Assembly: GCF_052115485.1 (NCBI RefSeq)
Contig: NZ_JBFRGU010000001.1
Span: 124,001 to 188,000 of the forward strand
DNA from: Microvirga sp052115485
GTDB lineage: Bacteria; Pseudomonadota; Alphaproteobacteria; Rhizobiales; Beijerinckiaceae
Direction of reading: 5' to 3'
Length of the DNA: 64,000 nt
Below the pieces are notes generated by a model that saw only the letters and a program-made list of their open reading frames with translations, did no database searches and was not told the origin of the DNA. Below are positions 19,335 to 28,984 of this stretch, in pieces. Within the stretch, counting starts at the first letter, position 1, and each line of letters starts with the position of its first letter. Position numbers and translations under genes: made by a program.

Positions 19335-20197
19335 GACAGCCCCTCCTCTTCCAGAGCCGTGCGCCCGCTCAAGGAGGCGTAGGCTCCCGCCGCCGAGCCA
19401 CCATAGCGTTCGATCAGGCCGCGCTGAAGGGTGAGAGAAACGCCGAGCGTCTTCAAAGCATTGATGGCGAACATCACCGGCGCAGGGTTGGGCAGATTGT
19501 ATTTCCGGCTCACATAGGCCCGCGACCAGGCCTGATGCCAACGGGATTTGAAGACCCGACCAGGCTTAGCCCCGGTTGACTTGCCGCGCGCATGGCGCAC
19601 GACCGCCTGGGGCACGTAGACGAGAGCCGCACCGGCATCCGCGACCCGGCGACAGAGATCATCATCCTCGTAGAACAGGAAGATGTTTTCATCGAACCCA
19701 CCGAGGCGAAGGAAAAGATCGCGCCGGACCAGGAAGCAGGCCCCGGAGAAAAACGGCGCGCAGGCTTCGCCCTCGGGCAGGACGAGCTTGCCATCAGGAT
19801 TGGGGAGATAGGATGAGAGCAGCGAACGCGGCTGATAAAATACCCGCCCATCGGGCTCGACGATGCGCGGCGCGAACAGGCCCGCATCAGGATAGCGTCG
19901 CGCGGCGTCGAGAAGGGCAGCGACGCTCCCCTGCCCGACGATACAATCCGGGTTGACGACAAGAACGAACTCGCTTGCCGCCGCCCGCGCGCCAAGATTG
20001 TTGGCGCGGCCATAACCTTCGTTCTTCGCGTTGCGGATCATCTGCGCGCCGCAGCGCTCGGCAACCACCACTGTGTCATCGGTCGATGCATTGTCGACGA
20101 CGATGACCGGCAGCCCCTCCGCCTTCAGAGCGCCGAGGCACTCCGGCAGGGCTTCCGCACTGTCGAAGGCCACGACGATGGCGGTGACAAGGGTCAT
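19331..20197 (-). CDS. Family 2 glycosyltransferase
   Basis: This GT-A fold enzyme transfers a sugar (rhamnosyltransferase-like group) onto a lipid-linked or surface glycan. The 288-residue protein begins with the nucleotide-sugar binding strand VTAIVVAFDS, followed by VIVVDNASTDDT (about 32-43), the metal-binding region FVLVVNPDC (about 75-83) and ENIFLFYEDDDLCRRV, the ED acceptor-side motif. It lies 13 bases downstream of aspS on the same strand and overlaps the acyltransferase gene. The sugar and acceptor are not predictable from sequence. Confidence 0.88.
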   Translation of the reverse strand: MTLVTAIVVAFDSAEALPECLGALKAEGLPVIVVDNASTDDTVVVAERCGAQMIRNAKNEGYGRANNLGARAAASEFVLVVNPDCIVGQGSVAALLDAARRYPDAGLFAPRIVEPDGRVFYQPRSLLSSYLPNPDGKLVLPEGEACAPFFSGACFLVRRDLFLRLGGFDENIFLFYEDDDLCRRVADAGAALVYVPQAVVRHARGKSTGAKPGRVFKSRWHQAWSRAYVSRKYNLPNPAPVMFAINALKTLGVSLTLQRGLIERYGGSAAGAYASLSGRTALEEEGLS

Positions 20198-20210
20198 TGT
20201 GCTTTGACGC

Positions 20211-22019
20211 TCACTTCTCCTGAACGTTCAGGCGAATGTGCAACTCGCGGAGCTGCTTCGGCGTCACGTCGGAAGGTGCGCCGAGGAGGAGGTCTTCGGC
20301 GCGCTGGTTCATCGGGAACAGGGTGATTTCGCGCAGGTTGATCGCACCGCAGAGCAGCATCACGATGCGGTCGATGCCCGCCGCCATGCCACCGTGCGGA
20401 GGCGCGCCGTACTGGAACGCGCGATACATGCCGCCGAAGCGCTCCATGACTTCCTTCTCGCCGTAACCGGCGATCTCGAAGGCCTTCACCATCCGGTCGG
20501 GACGATGGTTGCGGATCGAGCCCGAGGCCAGCTCGTAGCCGTTGCAGACCATGTCGTACTGAAGGGCGGTCATCCTGAGGATCTTGTCCTTGTCCATTGG
20601 GTCGAGCGCCATGAAGGCGTCGTGATCCATATCGGCCATGGAGAAGGGGTTGTGCGAGAAGTCGATCTTCTTCTCGTCCTCGTTCCACTCATATTGCGGG
20701 AAGTCCGTGATCCAGCACAAAGCGAACTGGTTCTTGTCGCCAAGACCCAGCTCATCGCCGATGCGGACACGCGCTTTGCCCGCAAGCGAAGCGGCCTTGT
20801 CCTCGTTGCCTGCCGAGAAGAACACCGCGTCTCCGGCCTTCAGACCTGCCTTCTCGCGAATGATCTTCAGCGCTTCCTCGGGAATGAATTTGGCGATGGG
20901 GCCTTTGCCGACGATCTGACCGCCCTCGTCCTCGAACACCACATAGCCGAGGCCGGGCGCACCCTCCGTGCGGGCCCAATCATTGAGCTTGTCGAAGAAC
21001 GAACGGGGCTGCGAAGCCGCACCGGGTGCGGGAATGGCGCGCACGACGCCGCCCGACTTGACGACGTTCTTGAACGCGTTGAAGGACACGTCCTCGCGGG
21101 TGAACACCTCAGACACGTCACAGATGACAAGCGGGTTGCGCAGGTCGGGCTTGTCCGAGCCGTATTTCAACATCGCATCGAAATACTTGATGCGCGGGAA
21201 GGTCTCGGTGACCGGCTTGCCTTCAGCGAATTCCTTGAAGGTGTCGCGGATCACGGGCTCCATCGTCGTGAACACGTCTTCTTGCGTGACGAAGCTCATT
21301 TCCACGTCGAGCTGGTAGAACTCGCCCGGCAGGCGGTCGGCGCGGGGGTCTTCATCGCGGAAGCAGGGCGCGATCTGGAAATAGCGATCGAAGCCTGAGA
21401 TCATGATGAGCTGCTTGAACTGCTGCGGAGCCTGCGGCAGCGCGTAGAACTTGCCCGCGTGCAGACGCGACGGCACGAGGAAGTCGCGCGCGCCTTCCGG
21501 CGACGAGGCCGTCAGGATCGGCGTCGTGAATTCGAAGAACGCGCTTTCCTTCATGCGGCGGCGAAGCGCATCGATGATGGCGCCGCGCTTCATGATGTTC
21601 TGATGCAGCTTCTCGCGGCGCAGATCGAGGAAGCGGTAGGTGAGACGGGTCTCTTCCGGATATTCCTGATCGCCGAAAACCGGCAGCGGCAGTTCGGCTG
21701 CCGGACCAAGAACCTCGATTTCGGTGATATAGACCTCGACCATGCCGGTTGGCAGTTCGGTGTTTTCCGTGCCCGCCGGGCGCTTACGCACCTTGCCGTC
21801 GACGCGGATGACCCACTCGGAACGGGCGGTCTCGGCCAGTTTGAAAGCCGGGGAATCCGGATCGATCACGCATTGCGTCATGCCGTAATGGTCGCGCAGA
21901 TCGATGAACAACACGCCGCCATGGTCGCGGATACGGTGACACCAGCCGGACAGCCGGGTGGTCTCGCCGACATGGGATTCGCGGAGCGCGCCGCAGGTAT
22001 GGGAGCGGTAACGGTGCAT
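20211..22019 (-). CDS. aspS: Aspartyl-tRNA synthetase (possibly non-discriminating)
   Basis: This class IIb synthetase charges tRNA-Asp. From the ATG at 22019 (MHRYRSHTCGALRESHVG, the usual bacterial N-terminus) it has 602 residues; the 13 extra codons upstream are not conserved-looking. The N-terminal OB fold (about 1-110), motif 2 FRDEDPRADRLPGEFYQLD, the bacterial GAD insertion (about 280-420) and motif 3 GMAAGIDRIVMLL are all present. Because gatCAB occurs in the same window, the enzyme may also make Asp-tRNA-Asn for transamidation; this is an inference. Confidence 0.95.
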   Translation of the reverse strand: MHRYRSHTCGALRESHVGETTRLSGWCHRIRDHGGVLFIDLRDHYGMTQCVIDPDSPAFKLAETARSEWVIRVDGKVRKRPAGTENTELPTGMVEVYITEIEVLGPAAELPLPVFGDQEYPEETRLTYRFLDLRREKLHQNIMKRGAIIDALRRRMKESAFFEFTTPILTASSPEGARDFLVPSRLHAGKFYALPQAPQQFKQLIMISGFDRYFQIAPCFRDEDPRADRLPGEFYQLDVEMSFVTQEDVFTTMEPVIRDTFKEFAEGKPVTETFPRIKYFDAMLKYGSDKPDLRNPLVICDVSEVFTREDVSFNAFKNVVKSGGVVRAIPAPGAASQPRSFFDKLNDWARTEGAPGLGYVVFEDEGGQIVGKGPIAKFIPEEALKIIREKAGLKAGDAVFFSAGNEDKAASLAGKARVRIGDELGLGDKNQFALCWITDFPQYEWNEDEKKIDFSHNPFSMADMDHDAFMALDPMDKDKILRMTALQYDMVCNGYELASGSIRNHRPDRMVKAFEIAGYGEKEVMERFGGMYRAFQYGAPPHGGMAAGIDRIVMLLCGAINLREITLFPMNQRAEDLLLGAPSDVTPKQLRELHIRLNVQEK

Positions 22020-22288
22020 GGTCTGCCTGCCTGAAACGATGTTGAGCGCAACATTCATGGCGGCCGGGGGATGTCAAGAAGGAAGGGCGAAAGGATCGAC
22101 CTCTCCCCACTTAGGATCGAATCCTGGAGCCGGATCCTGCCGAGAGAAGGGAATCCTAGGATTCCGATGCGAAACCCGCCCAACAAACCACGGCGTTCGC
22201 ATGGTGAAATCGCAATCGCATCCATCGAGCCGGGCGAGTTCGATAGCGGAGTGGCTTCATCGCCCAGCTTGAGCTAAGAGACATCCTC

Positions 22289-23443
22289 ATGGATTTGATC
22301 ATTTCGACCGAGGCCCTTTCCGAGGCCTGCAACCGCCTTTCCGCGCATCCGTTCGTAACCGTCGACACGGAGTTCCTGCGGGAGACGACCTATTACCCGA
22401 AGCTCTGCCTGATCCAGATGGCGGGGCCCGAGCCGGAGGATGCGTATCTGATCGATCCGCTGTCCCCGGATCTCGATCTCGCCCCCTTCATGGCCCTGAT
22501 GGCCAATGAGAGCGTCACCAAAGTCTTCCATTCGGCCCGGCAGGATCTGGAAATCGTCTGGAATCTTGGGGGGCTCGTGCCTCACCCGCTCTTCGACACC
22601 CAGGTCGCGGCCATGGTTTGCGGCTATGGCGACTCAGTCTCCTACGAGCAACTTGTCAACGATCTCGCCAAGGCACGGGTCGACAAGTCCTCCCGCTTCA
22701 CGGATTGGTCACGCCGCCCCCTGACGGACGCGCAATTGACCTACGCCCTGTCCGACGTGACCCATCTGGTGCAGGTCTACGAGGCGCTGATGGCGCAGTT
22801 GCAGGCGAGCGGTCGGGTGGCTTGGCTCAGCGAGGAAATGTCTGTCCTGACCTCACCCGCGACCTATCAGGCCGACCCGGAAAACGCCTGGAAGCGCCTC
22901 GGCGGACGCCTGCGCAAGGCGAAGGAAGTCGCCGTTCTCATGGAAATCTCCGCATGGCGCGAGCGCGAGGCGCAAAATCGCGACGTGCCGCGCGGGCGCA
23001 TCCTGAAGGACGATGCCCTCATCGACATCGCCGTCTCCGCTCCTCGCAGTGTCGAAGCACTCGGACGCCTGCGCTCCATCCCCAATGGCTTCGAGCGGTC
23101 CAAGACCGGCGGCGACATTCTGGAAGCCGTGGAGCGCGGCCTTGCCCGCGACCCGGCAACCATCCCCCTGCCCGAACGCAGCCGCGGGCGTGGCGGATCG
23201 GGATCCGTCGTGGAACTGCTGAAGGTGCTGCTCAAGGCGGTCGCGGAGCAGGAAGGCGTCGCGCCGAAGATCATCGCCACCGTCGAAGAGCTGGAAGCCA
23301 TCGCCGAGAGCGACACGGCGGACGTCCCCTCCCTCCACGGCTGGCGGCGCACCCTGTTCGGGGACAAGGCGCTCGCCTTGAAGGGCGGCCAGTTGAGCCT
23401 CGTGCTGGATCGCGGACGGGTGGCGCTGAGGCCGGTTGAATAG
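22289..23443 (+). CDS. rnd: Ribonuclease D
   Basis: RNase D is a 3'-5' exoribonuclease that trims tRNA and small RNA precursors. The 384-residue protein has all DEDD-y residues: Asp26 and Glu28 (VDTEFLR), Asp86 (HSARQDLEIV), and Tyr152/Asp156 (YALSDVTHL). The C-terminal part from about residue 205 is an HRDC-type helical domain. It is divergent from aspS across a 269-base spacer, and its 3' end faces the Nudix gene 27 bases away. Confidence 0.95.
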   Translation: MDLIISTEALSEACNRLSAHPFVTVDTEFLRETTYYPKLCLIQMAGPEPEDAYLIDPLSPDLDLAPFMALMANESVTKVFHSARQDLEIVWNLGGLVPHPLFDTQVAAMVCGYGDSVSYEQLVNDLAKARVDKSSRFTDWSRRPLTDAQLTYALSDVTHLVQVYEALMAQLQASGRVAWLSEEMSVLTSPATYQADPENAWKRLGGRLRKAKEVAVLMEISAWREREAQNRDVPRGRILKDDALIDIAVSAPRSVEALGRLRSIPNGFERSKTGGDILEAVERGLARDPATIPLPERSRGRGGSGSVVELLKVLLKAVAEQEGVAPKIIATVEELEAIAESDTADVPSLHGWRRTLFGDKALALKGGQLSLVLDRGRVALRPVE

Positions 23444-23470
23444 TCGATTGATCGGCAGCTGGAGGCGCTC

Positions 23471-24013
23471 TCAAAGGAGCCCCTTCAGTCGCATCAACCC
23501 AAAAGCCGCAACCGTCGCGGCATCCTTGATTGCTCCGCGAAGGATCATCTCCTGCACTTCGCCGATCGGGAAGCTGCGGGAGATCATGTCCTGCTCCTCG
23601 CGTTCTCGGTTCGCATCGCCGGGTTCTAGATCTTGCGCAAGGTAGATGTGATAGCCTTGCGTCGAGTAGCCATAGCACTCGAAGAGATGGCCTAGATGCG
23701 TCATACGCCGCGCGACAAGGCCGGTTTCCTCTCGCAGTTCCGCGCGGGCGAGATCGAGGGGGTCCATGCCGGGTGTCTGCTCCCACGAGCCTTGGGGGAG
23801 TTCCCAATAGCGGCCCTGAACGGGATAGCGATATTGCTCGACGAGATGGATCACCCCGTTCTCGACGGGCACGATCACCGCGAAATCGGATTTCTCGACG
23901 ACGCCGTAGATTCCGCTCGATCCGTCACGCCGAACGATGGTGTCCTCTCGCACCCGCATCCAACGGTTTTCATAGACGAGACGGGTCGCGGTCGTTCTGA
24001 TGTCCGGCGCCAT
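23471..24013 (-). CDS. Nudix hydrolase (ADP-ribose pyrophosphatase-like)
   Basis: This 180-residue hydrolase belongs to the group that cleaves nucleoside diphosphate derivatives such as ADP-ribose. Landmarks are FAVIVPVENGVIHLVEQYRYP, ELPQGSWE (71-78) and the Nudix helix AELREETGLV (91-100). The helix is not canonical: the Arg of REUXEE is Ala91 and the upstream Glu is Met83, while the metal-binding Glu95-Glu96 pair is kept. Activity or substrate could therefore differ. It is convergent with rnd. Confidence 0.8.
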   Translation of the reverse strand: MAPDIRTTATRLVYENRWMRVREDTIVRRDGSSGIYGVVEKSDFAVIVPVENGVIHLVEQYRYPVQGRYWELPQGSWEQTPGMDPLDLARAELREETGLVARRMTHLGHLFECYGYSTQGYHIYLAQDLEPGDANREREEQDMISRSFPIGEVQEMILRGAIKDAATVAAFGLMRLKGLL

Positions 24014-24110
24014 GCGGCAAGTGTCCTCAACGTGAATGTCGAGGACACCATGGTTCGGGTTGAATAAACGTTAGCGTCAGCTTGTAAATAGTTTAGCGCC
24101 TTTCAGCACC

Positions 24111-24252
24111 GTCATTCCGGGGCGCCGCAGGCGAGCCCGGAACCCAGAACCGCTGGCCAGTCCTGATGAGACCGCAATCCAACCCGTTGCTTAAAATTCT
24201 GAACGGTTGCGGTTATGGGTTCCGGGCTCCGCTCACGCGGCCCCGGAATGAC
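24111..24252. repeat. Palindromic intergenic repeat (REP/BIME-like)
   Basis: A 142-base unit is bounded by imperfect inverted arms of about 40 bases. The left arm begins GTCATTCCGGGGC and the right arm ends GGCCCCGGAATGAC; GAGCCCGGAACCC occurs in both arms. A non-palindromic centre lies between them. It fills the spacer between the Nudix and oxygenase genes and holds no open frame of interest. Short dispersed units with such ends are common in Rhizobiales genomes. Confidence 0.75.
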
Positions 24253-24290
24253 GAGAGGAGAGCGAATTGCGCATAATTCCAAACGGGCTC

Positions 24291-24914
24291 TCAGCGCCCG
24301 AAAATGCCCTTGAAGACCTGCGCGAGCTTGTTGTGTTTCTTCTTGCGCTCGACATCCGCCTGGCTCTTGACCCACGCGATCTGCACGACCTTGCGCTCGC
24401 CGACGAAGGGGCGGTGCCCGTGCCAGGAATTGTCTGAACGCAGGAAGGCGAAAACGGTACCCATGACCGGCGGCACTTCCATCGCGAAGGGTTCGAAATC
24501 CTGCCCGTTGTAGAGAACGCGCAGCCGTCCGCCGTCATCCGTGCCCCAGTCGTCATTCATGTAGACGAGCATGGTCATGACCTTGGACGGGCCATCGGTG
24601 TGGATCGCACCGTATTTCGGCTGCGAGCGCTTCATGATGGTGGTCAGGCGCGGGAATTGATGCAGATCCTGTCCGAACTTGCGCGACAGTTCTTCCGTCA
24701 ATTCAGGCCCTTCGAGCTCCTCGATCAGGGTCTTGAAGCGGCCGTGAAGGTTGACCTCATCGACGGTCAGATAGCCGGGTTTCGTAATGTTCGGGAAATC
24801 GCGGCGAAGATCGTCGATGGCATCGGCCTTCAGCAGACTGGATCCCAACAAGAAATCATAAGGATCGCTCGAACGCTTCGCGTTTCGAATTGCGTTGAGG
24901 TCAATGGTCGACAT
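24291..24914 (-). CDS. 2OG-Fe(II) oxygenase (prolyl 4-hydroxylase-like)
   Basis: This 207-residue protein fits the non-haem iron dioxygenases that hydroxylate a substrate with 2-oxoglutarate and oxygen. The iron ligands are visible as His105-x-Asp107 (HTDGPSK) and a distal His at 165 or 167 (SWHGHRPF), with Arg174 (GERKV) available to bind 2-oxoglutarate. The double-stranded beta-helix core would span about 90-185. There is no signal peptide. It is a single gene, and the substrate is unknown; small proline hydroxylases and protein hydroxylases share this layout. Confidence 0.85.
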   Translation of the reverse strand: MSTIDLNAIRNAKRSSDPYDFLLGSSLLKADAIDDLRRDFPNITKPGYLTVDEVNLHGRFKTLIEELEGPELTEELSRKFGQDLHQFPRLTTIMKRSQPKYGAIHTDGPSKVMTMLVYMNDDWGTDDGGRLRVLYNGQDFEPFAMEVPPVMGTVFAFLRSDNSWHGHRPFVGERKVVQIAWVKSQADVERKKKHNKLAQVFKGIFGR

Positions 24915-25164
24915 CTTTCAGTTCCTCGACTTTTCGATTTATCTGCAGCGCAGGGTAGCAGGAGGCGCGCCACACAACTAGGGTCCATTCAACCGACCCA
25001 AAATGCGACGATAGTCTGAGATGCGGCAATAGCCGCAGGGCTCTTGATTTCCGAGGAATCAAAACCTGCTCGCCCCGGAAAATCGTCTTTCGTTCGTCTC
25101 TACCATTCGCGACCGTGACCGGGCAATGCCCTCACTGGCGTTCGCATCGCGACGCCGCTGCCCG

Positions 25165-26679
25165 TCAGAGGATTTCGATACGCGGTTCGAGGTTCAAGAG
25201 CTTGCCAAGTGCCCGCACGCGGCCAATGAGGCGGTCGCTGGCGAGCTCCTTCAAGTCGCTAGGCACCTGAAGCACAACCTGCTCGCCCCGCGCAATCAGT
25301 GGCGTACGCGGAAGAATGCCTTCCATCGCCACCGAGACCGGATAGGCGATGCGCATCAAGGCCGCCAGAAGACGTGCGCGCTCCATCAACTTCACGCCAG
25401 CCAAAGTCTTGATGCGGGAACTGACCTTGTCCGGCGAAAGTCCTTCATGCCGGAAGAAGATCGCGAGGGCGAGATAGGCACGGCCGGGATGATCGATACC
25501 GGAAAACGCGCCATAGGCGATGAGATTGAGGCTTTGCTCGCCCCGATAATCCGGATGCGCGCGCCATCCGATATCGGCGAGCAGGCACGCGGCATGGCGC
25601 AATCGCCTGTCGTTCTCGGTTTCCGGCAAACCGACGGATTCGAAGAACCGGCAGGTCCAATCCCACAACTCTTCGCCGTGTCGAGCAGAGCGCGAGCGGA
25701 GGAGATTGAGATCGCCCGCCGCCGAGAGCAGCGGATCACGCTCGCGCGTCTCCGCGTCGAGCTTGTCGTAGAGAAGCCCTTCACGTACGCCGAGCGCCGA
25801 GATCGCCACTTCTTTCGGCTGGCCCAGGCGTAGAATCTCTTCGAGCACGATGGCGCCGTAGGCCAAGAGGGGGCGGCGGGCCTCCGAAATGCTCTCGATG
25901 TCTTTCAGGGTCTTTGCTTCCACTCGCTCGACCAGATGCAGGAAGTCGAGCCCGTCATCCGGCCTGATGGTGTAGCCGTGCATGACATGAAGCGGGTAAT
26001 CGCGCGCCGCTTGATGCAGCCGCGCCAATGCGCGCCACGTGCCGCCGACCGCGTAGAAGGTGCGTCCGCGCAAATGATCGAGATGTTCAGTCTGGCGCTC
26101 CAACGCGGCCCGAACGATCTTCTGCGCTTTCTTGAGAGAGCCGCCGCTGAGATCCTGCAAGGCGAGACCGCCGAGGGGCATTGTGACGCCCTCGCCCACC
26201 ACTTTGCCCTTCACATCGACGAGTTCGAGGCTGCCGCCGCCGAGATCGCCCACGAGTCCGTCAGGATCGTAGAAGCCGGAGACCACGCCGAAGGCCGAAA
26301 AGAGCGCTTCCGTCGCGCCTGAGAGCAGTTGCACTTTCTGCCCGCAGGCAGCGGCCGCCGCTTTCAGAAACGCCGGACCGTTGGATGCGTCCCGTGCGGC
26401 GGCTGTCGCCAGAACGAAGACCTTCGAGACGTCCATGGTCTCGCACAGCACGCGGAAACGGGCGAGAGCGCGCAAGGCCCGCTCAACCGCGTCGTCATCC
26501 AGACGTCCAGTCGTCGCGACGTGACGGCCGAGACCGCAAAGCACCTTTTCGTTGTAGATAGGCGTCGGCGCGCGCGTGATGCCCTCATAGGCCACCAGAC
26601 GAACCGAGTTCGAACCGATATCGATGATCGCAATCGGGCGGCCAACCTTAAGGCGTCCCTGAGCCTCGCGTGACGGCAT
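25165..26679 (-). CDS. ppx: Exopolyphosphatase
   Basis: Ppx releases phosphate from polyphosphate ends, and many relatives also hydrolyse pppGpp. The 504-residue protein has the ASKHA phosphate loops IAIIDIGSNSVRLV (16-29) and VGDLGGGSLELVDV (about 142-155), and a C-terminal HD-like domain (HAACLLADIGWRAHPDY). It starts one base after the ppk stop on the same strand, so synthesis and degradation of polyphosphate are encoded together. No regulatory site is evident between them. Confidence 0.94.
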   Translation of the reverse strand: MPSREAQGRLKVGRPIAIIDIGSNSVRLVAYEGITRAPTPIYNEKVLCGLGRHVATTGRLDDDAVERALRALARFRVLCETMDVSKVFVLATAAARDASNGPAFLKAAAAACGQKVQLLSGATEALFSAFGVVSGFYDPDGLVGDLGGGSLELVDVKGKVVGEGVTMPLGGLALQDLSGGSLKKAQKIVRAALERQTEHLDHLRGRTFYAVGGTWRALARLHQAARDYPLHVMHGYTIRPDDGLDFLHLVERVEAKTLKDIESISEARRPLLAYGAIVLEEILRLGQPKEVAISALGVREGLLYDKLDAETRERDPLLSAAGDLNLLRSRSARHGEELWDWTCRFFESVGLPETENDRRLRHAACLLADIGWRAHPDYRGEQSLNLIAYGAFSGIDHPGRAYLALAIFFRHEGLSPDKVSSRIKTLAGVKLMERARLLAALMRIAYPVSVAMEGILPRTPLIARGEQVVLQVPSDLKELASDRLIGRVRALGKLLNLEPRIEIL

Positions 26680-26680
26680 C

Positions 26681-28984
26681 TCAGCGCTGCCCTCGTTTCT
26701 CGAGCGCGCGCGGGCTCGATGTTTTCAGGGATTTGCCGCGGCCGGACAGGCTTGGATTGGTCATGAAATACTTATGTGCGTTGAAGGGTTCTTCGGCCTT
26801 ACCGGGAACGATGCGCCGGCTCGTGCCGTCCGCCAGAACCGTCCAGCTCTGCTCATTGTCGAGGAGATTGGCGAGCATGATCTGATCGAGCACCTGCTGA
26901 TGCACCGTCGGGTTCAGGATCGGCAACAGCGACTCGACCCGGCGCTCCAGATTGCGGGGCATGAGATCGGCGGAAGAAAGATAGACATGTGCCTTGGCAT
27001 TCGGGAGGCCTTGCCCGTTGCCGAAGGCATAGATGCGGGTGTGCTCGAGAAACCGTCCGACGATCGACTTCACTCGGATATTCTCCGACAAGCCCTTGAT
27101 GCCGGGCCGCAGGCAGCAGATGCCGCGCACAACAAGATCGATTTGCACTCCTGCCGCGCTCGCGTCGTAAAGCGCATCGATGATGTTGGGGTCAACGAGC
27201 GAATTGCACTTGAGCCAGATCGAGCCTGATCGTCCAGCCTTGGTGTGGGCGATCTCCTCCTCGATATGCTGCAGCAGGCGCTTCTTGAGGGTCAGCGGCG
27301 AAACCGCCATGCGCTCCAACTGCGCGGGTTCCGCGTAACCGGTGACGAAGTTGAAGATGCGGGAAATATCGCGCCCGATCACCGGGTCGGCGGTGAAGAA
27401 CGAGAGGTCAGTGTAGATACGCGCGGTGATCGGATGATAATTGCCCGTGCCCACATGGCAGTAGGTGATGAGCTGCCCGCCCTCGCGCCGCACAACCATC
27501 GAGAGCTTGGCATGGGTCTTCAACTCGATGAAGCCGAACACCACCTGCGCGCCCGCGCGCTCCAGATTGCGCGCCCAGAAGATATTGGCTTCTTCGTCGA
27601 ACCGCGCCTTCAACTCGACGAGCGCGGTCACGGATTTGCCCGCCTCGGCCGCCTCGGCCAGGGCCGCGACGATGGGTGAATCGGGCGAGGTTCGATAAAG
27701 CGTCTGCTTGATCGCCACCACGTTCGGATCGCGCGCGGCCTGCCGCAGGAACTGCACAACCACGTCGAAAGATTCATAGGGGTGGTGGACGATCAGGTCC
27801 TTCTGTCGGATCGCAGCGAAGCAATCGCCGCTATGCTCGCGGATGCGCTCGGGAAAGCGCGGATTATACGGCTTGAACTTGAGATCCGGTCGCTCCAGCC
27901 CGACGAGTTGCGACAATTCGTTGAGCGCGAGCATGCCCTCGACGACGAACAACTCGGTCTCGAAGGATATTTCGGATTCCTCGGCCACGAACTGGCGCAG
28001 ATCCTCCGGCATCGCGGCTTCGACTTCGAGCCTGATCACGCTGCCGCGGCGACGCTGCTTGAGCGCGGTCTCGAAGAGACGCACGAGATCTTCCGCCTCT
28101 TCTTCCACTTCCAGATCGGAATCGCGGATGACACGGAATGCACCCTGCCCCTGCACGCTGTAGCCAGGAAAAAGGCGCGCGGTGTAGAGCACGATTACCT
28201 GTTCGAGGGCGATGAAGCGGGTTGCTCCTGTTTCCGCGAGATCCGGCAGGCGGATGAACCGCTCGACCTTGGACGGTAAGCGGATCAGTGCGTTCAGCAC
28301 TTTGCCATCGCTCTGCCGCACGAGCTTGAGGGCGATCGACGAGCCGAGATTGGGGATGAACGGGAACGGATGCGCCGGATCGATGGCAAGCGGCGTGAGC
28401 ACCGGGAAAATGTGGTTGAGGAAGTAATCTTCAAGCCAGACCGCCTCGGCCTTCGCCAGGCCCGTCCCGTCGATGAGGACGATACCCTCCTCCAGAAGAG
28501 AATCCTTCAAATCACGCCAGCGGCGCTGCTGGTCGGAGGCGAGGCTCGACACGGCAGCCGCGATCCTGGTCAATTGCTCCTGCGGCGACAGGCCATCCTG
28601 AGACAAGGTGCCGACGCCGGAACGAACCTGACCGCGCAGACCCGCTACGCGAACCATGAAGAACTCGTCCAGATTTGCCGCGGAAATCGACAAAAAGCGA
28701 AGTTGCTCCAGAAGCGGGTGATTGGCGTTGGAAGCCTCTTCCAACACCCGGCGATTGAATTGCAGCCAGGACAGTTCCCGGTTCACGAAGCGCTGCGGAA
28801 ACTGCCTCAAGGCCGCTCCATCGAGTTCGATATCCGGCGGCGCCTTAGGTTGCGGCGCATCGGTGACGATCTCGACTTCTTCCAGAACAAGCCCACTCAC
28901 AGCCGCCTCCGCCTTCTTTCGCGGATTTCGCTTTGCCTCGGATTTGATGACGGTTTCACGACGCTTCGACGACAAGGTCTTCAC
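26681..28984 (-). CDS. ppk1: Polyphosphate kinase 1
   Basis: PPK1 polymerises the gamma-phosphate of ATP into inorganic polyphosphate. I start at the GTG at 28984, which overlaps the hdaA TGA by 4 bases (GTGA); the open frame upstream is antisense or out-of-frame hdaA sequence. The product is 767 residues. RFVNRELSWLQFNRRVLEEA (65-84) opens the N-domain, HVGTGNYHPITARIYTDLSFFTADP carries the autophosphorylated His region, and YLSSADLMPRNLERRVE is the second catalytic His/Arg segment. It is followed at once by ppx and preceded by hdaA. Confidence 0.94.
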   Translation of the reverse strand: MKTLSSKRRETVIKSEAKRNPRKKAEAAVSGLVLEEVEIVTDAPQPKAPPDIELDGAALRQFPQRFVNRELSWLQFNRRVLEEASNANHPLLEQLRFLSISAANLDEFFMVRVAGLRGQVRSGVGTLSQDGLSPQEQLTRIAAAVSSLASDQQRRWRDLKDSLLEEGIVLIDGTGLAKAEAVWLEDYFLNHIFPVLTPLAIDPAHPFPFIPNLGSSIALKLVRQSDGKVLNALIRLPSKVERFIRLPDLAETGATRFIALEQVIVLYTARLFPGYSVQGQGAFRVIRDSDLEVEEEAEDLVRLFETALKQRRRGSVIRLEVEAAMPEDLRQFVAEESEISFETELFVVEGMLALNELSQLVGLERPDLKFKPYNPRFPERIREHSGDCFAAIRQKDLIVHHPYESFDVVVQFLRQAARDPNVVAIKQTLYRTSPDSPIVAALAEAAEAGKSVTALVELKARFDEEANIFWARNLERAGAQVVFGFIELKTHAKLSMVVRREGGQLITYCHVGTGNYHPITARIYTDLSFFTADPVIGRDISRIFNFVTGYAEPAQLERMAVSPLTLKKRLLQHIEEEIAHTKAGRSGSIWLKCNSLVDPNIIDALYDASAAGVQIDLVVRGICCLRPGIKGLSENIRVKSIVGRFLEHTRIYAFGNGQGLPNAKAHVYLSSADLMPRNLERRVESLLPILNPTVHQQVLDQIMLANLLDNEQSWTVLADGTSRRIVPGKAEEPFNAHKYFMTNPSLSGRGKSLKTSSPRALEKRGQR

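Noticed and set aside
22105..22180. A possible tRNA around GGATCGAATCC
   Set aside because: There is no acceptor stem, anticodon loop or plausible cloverleaf around it.
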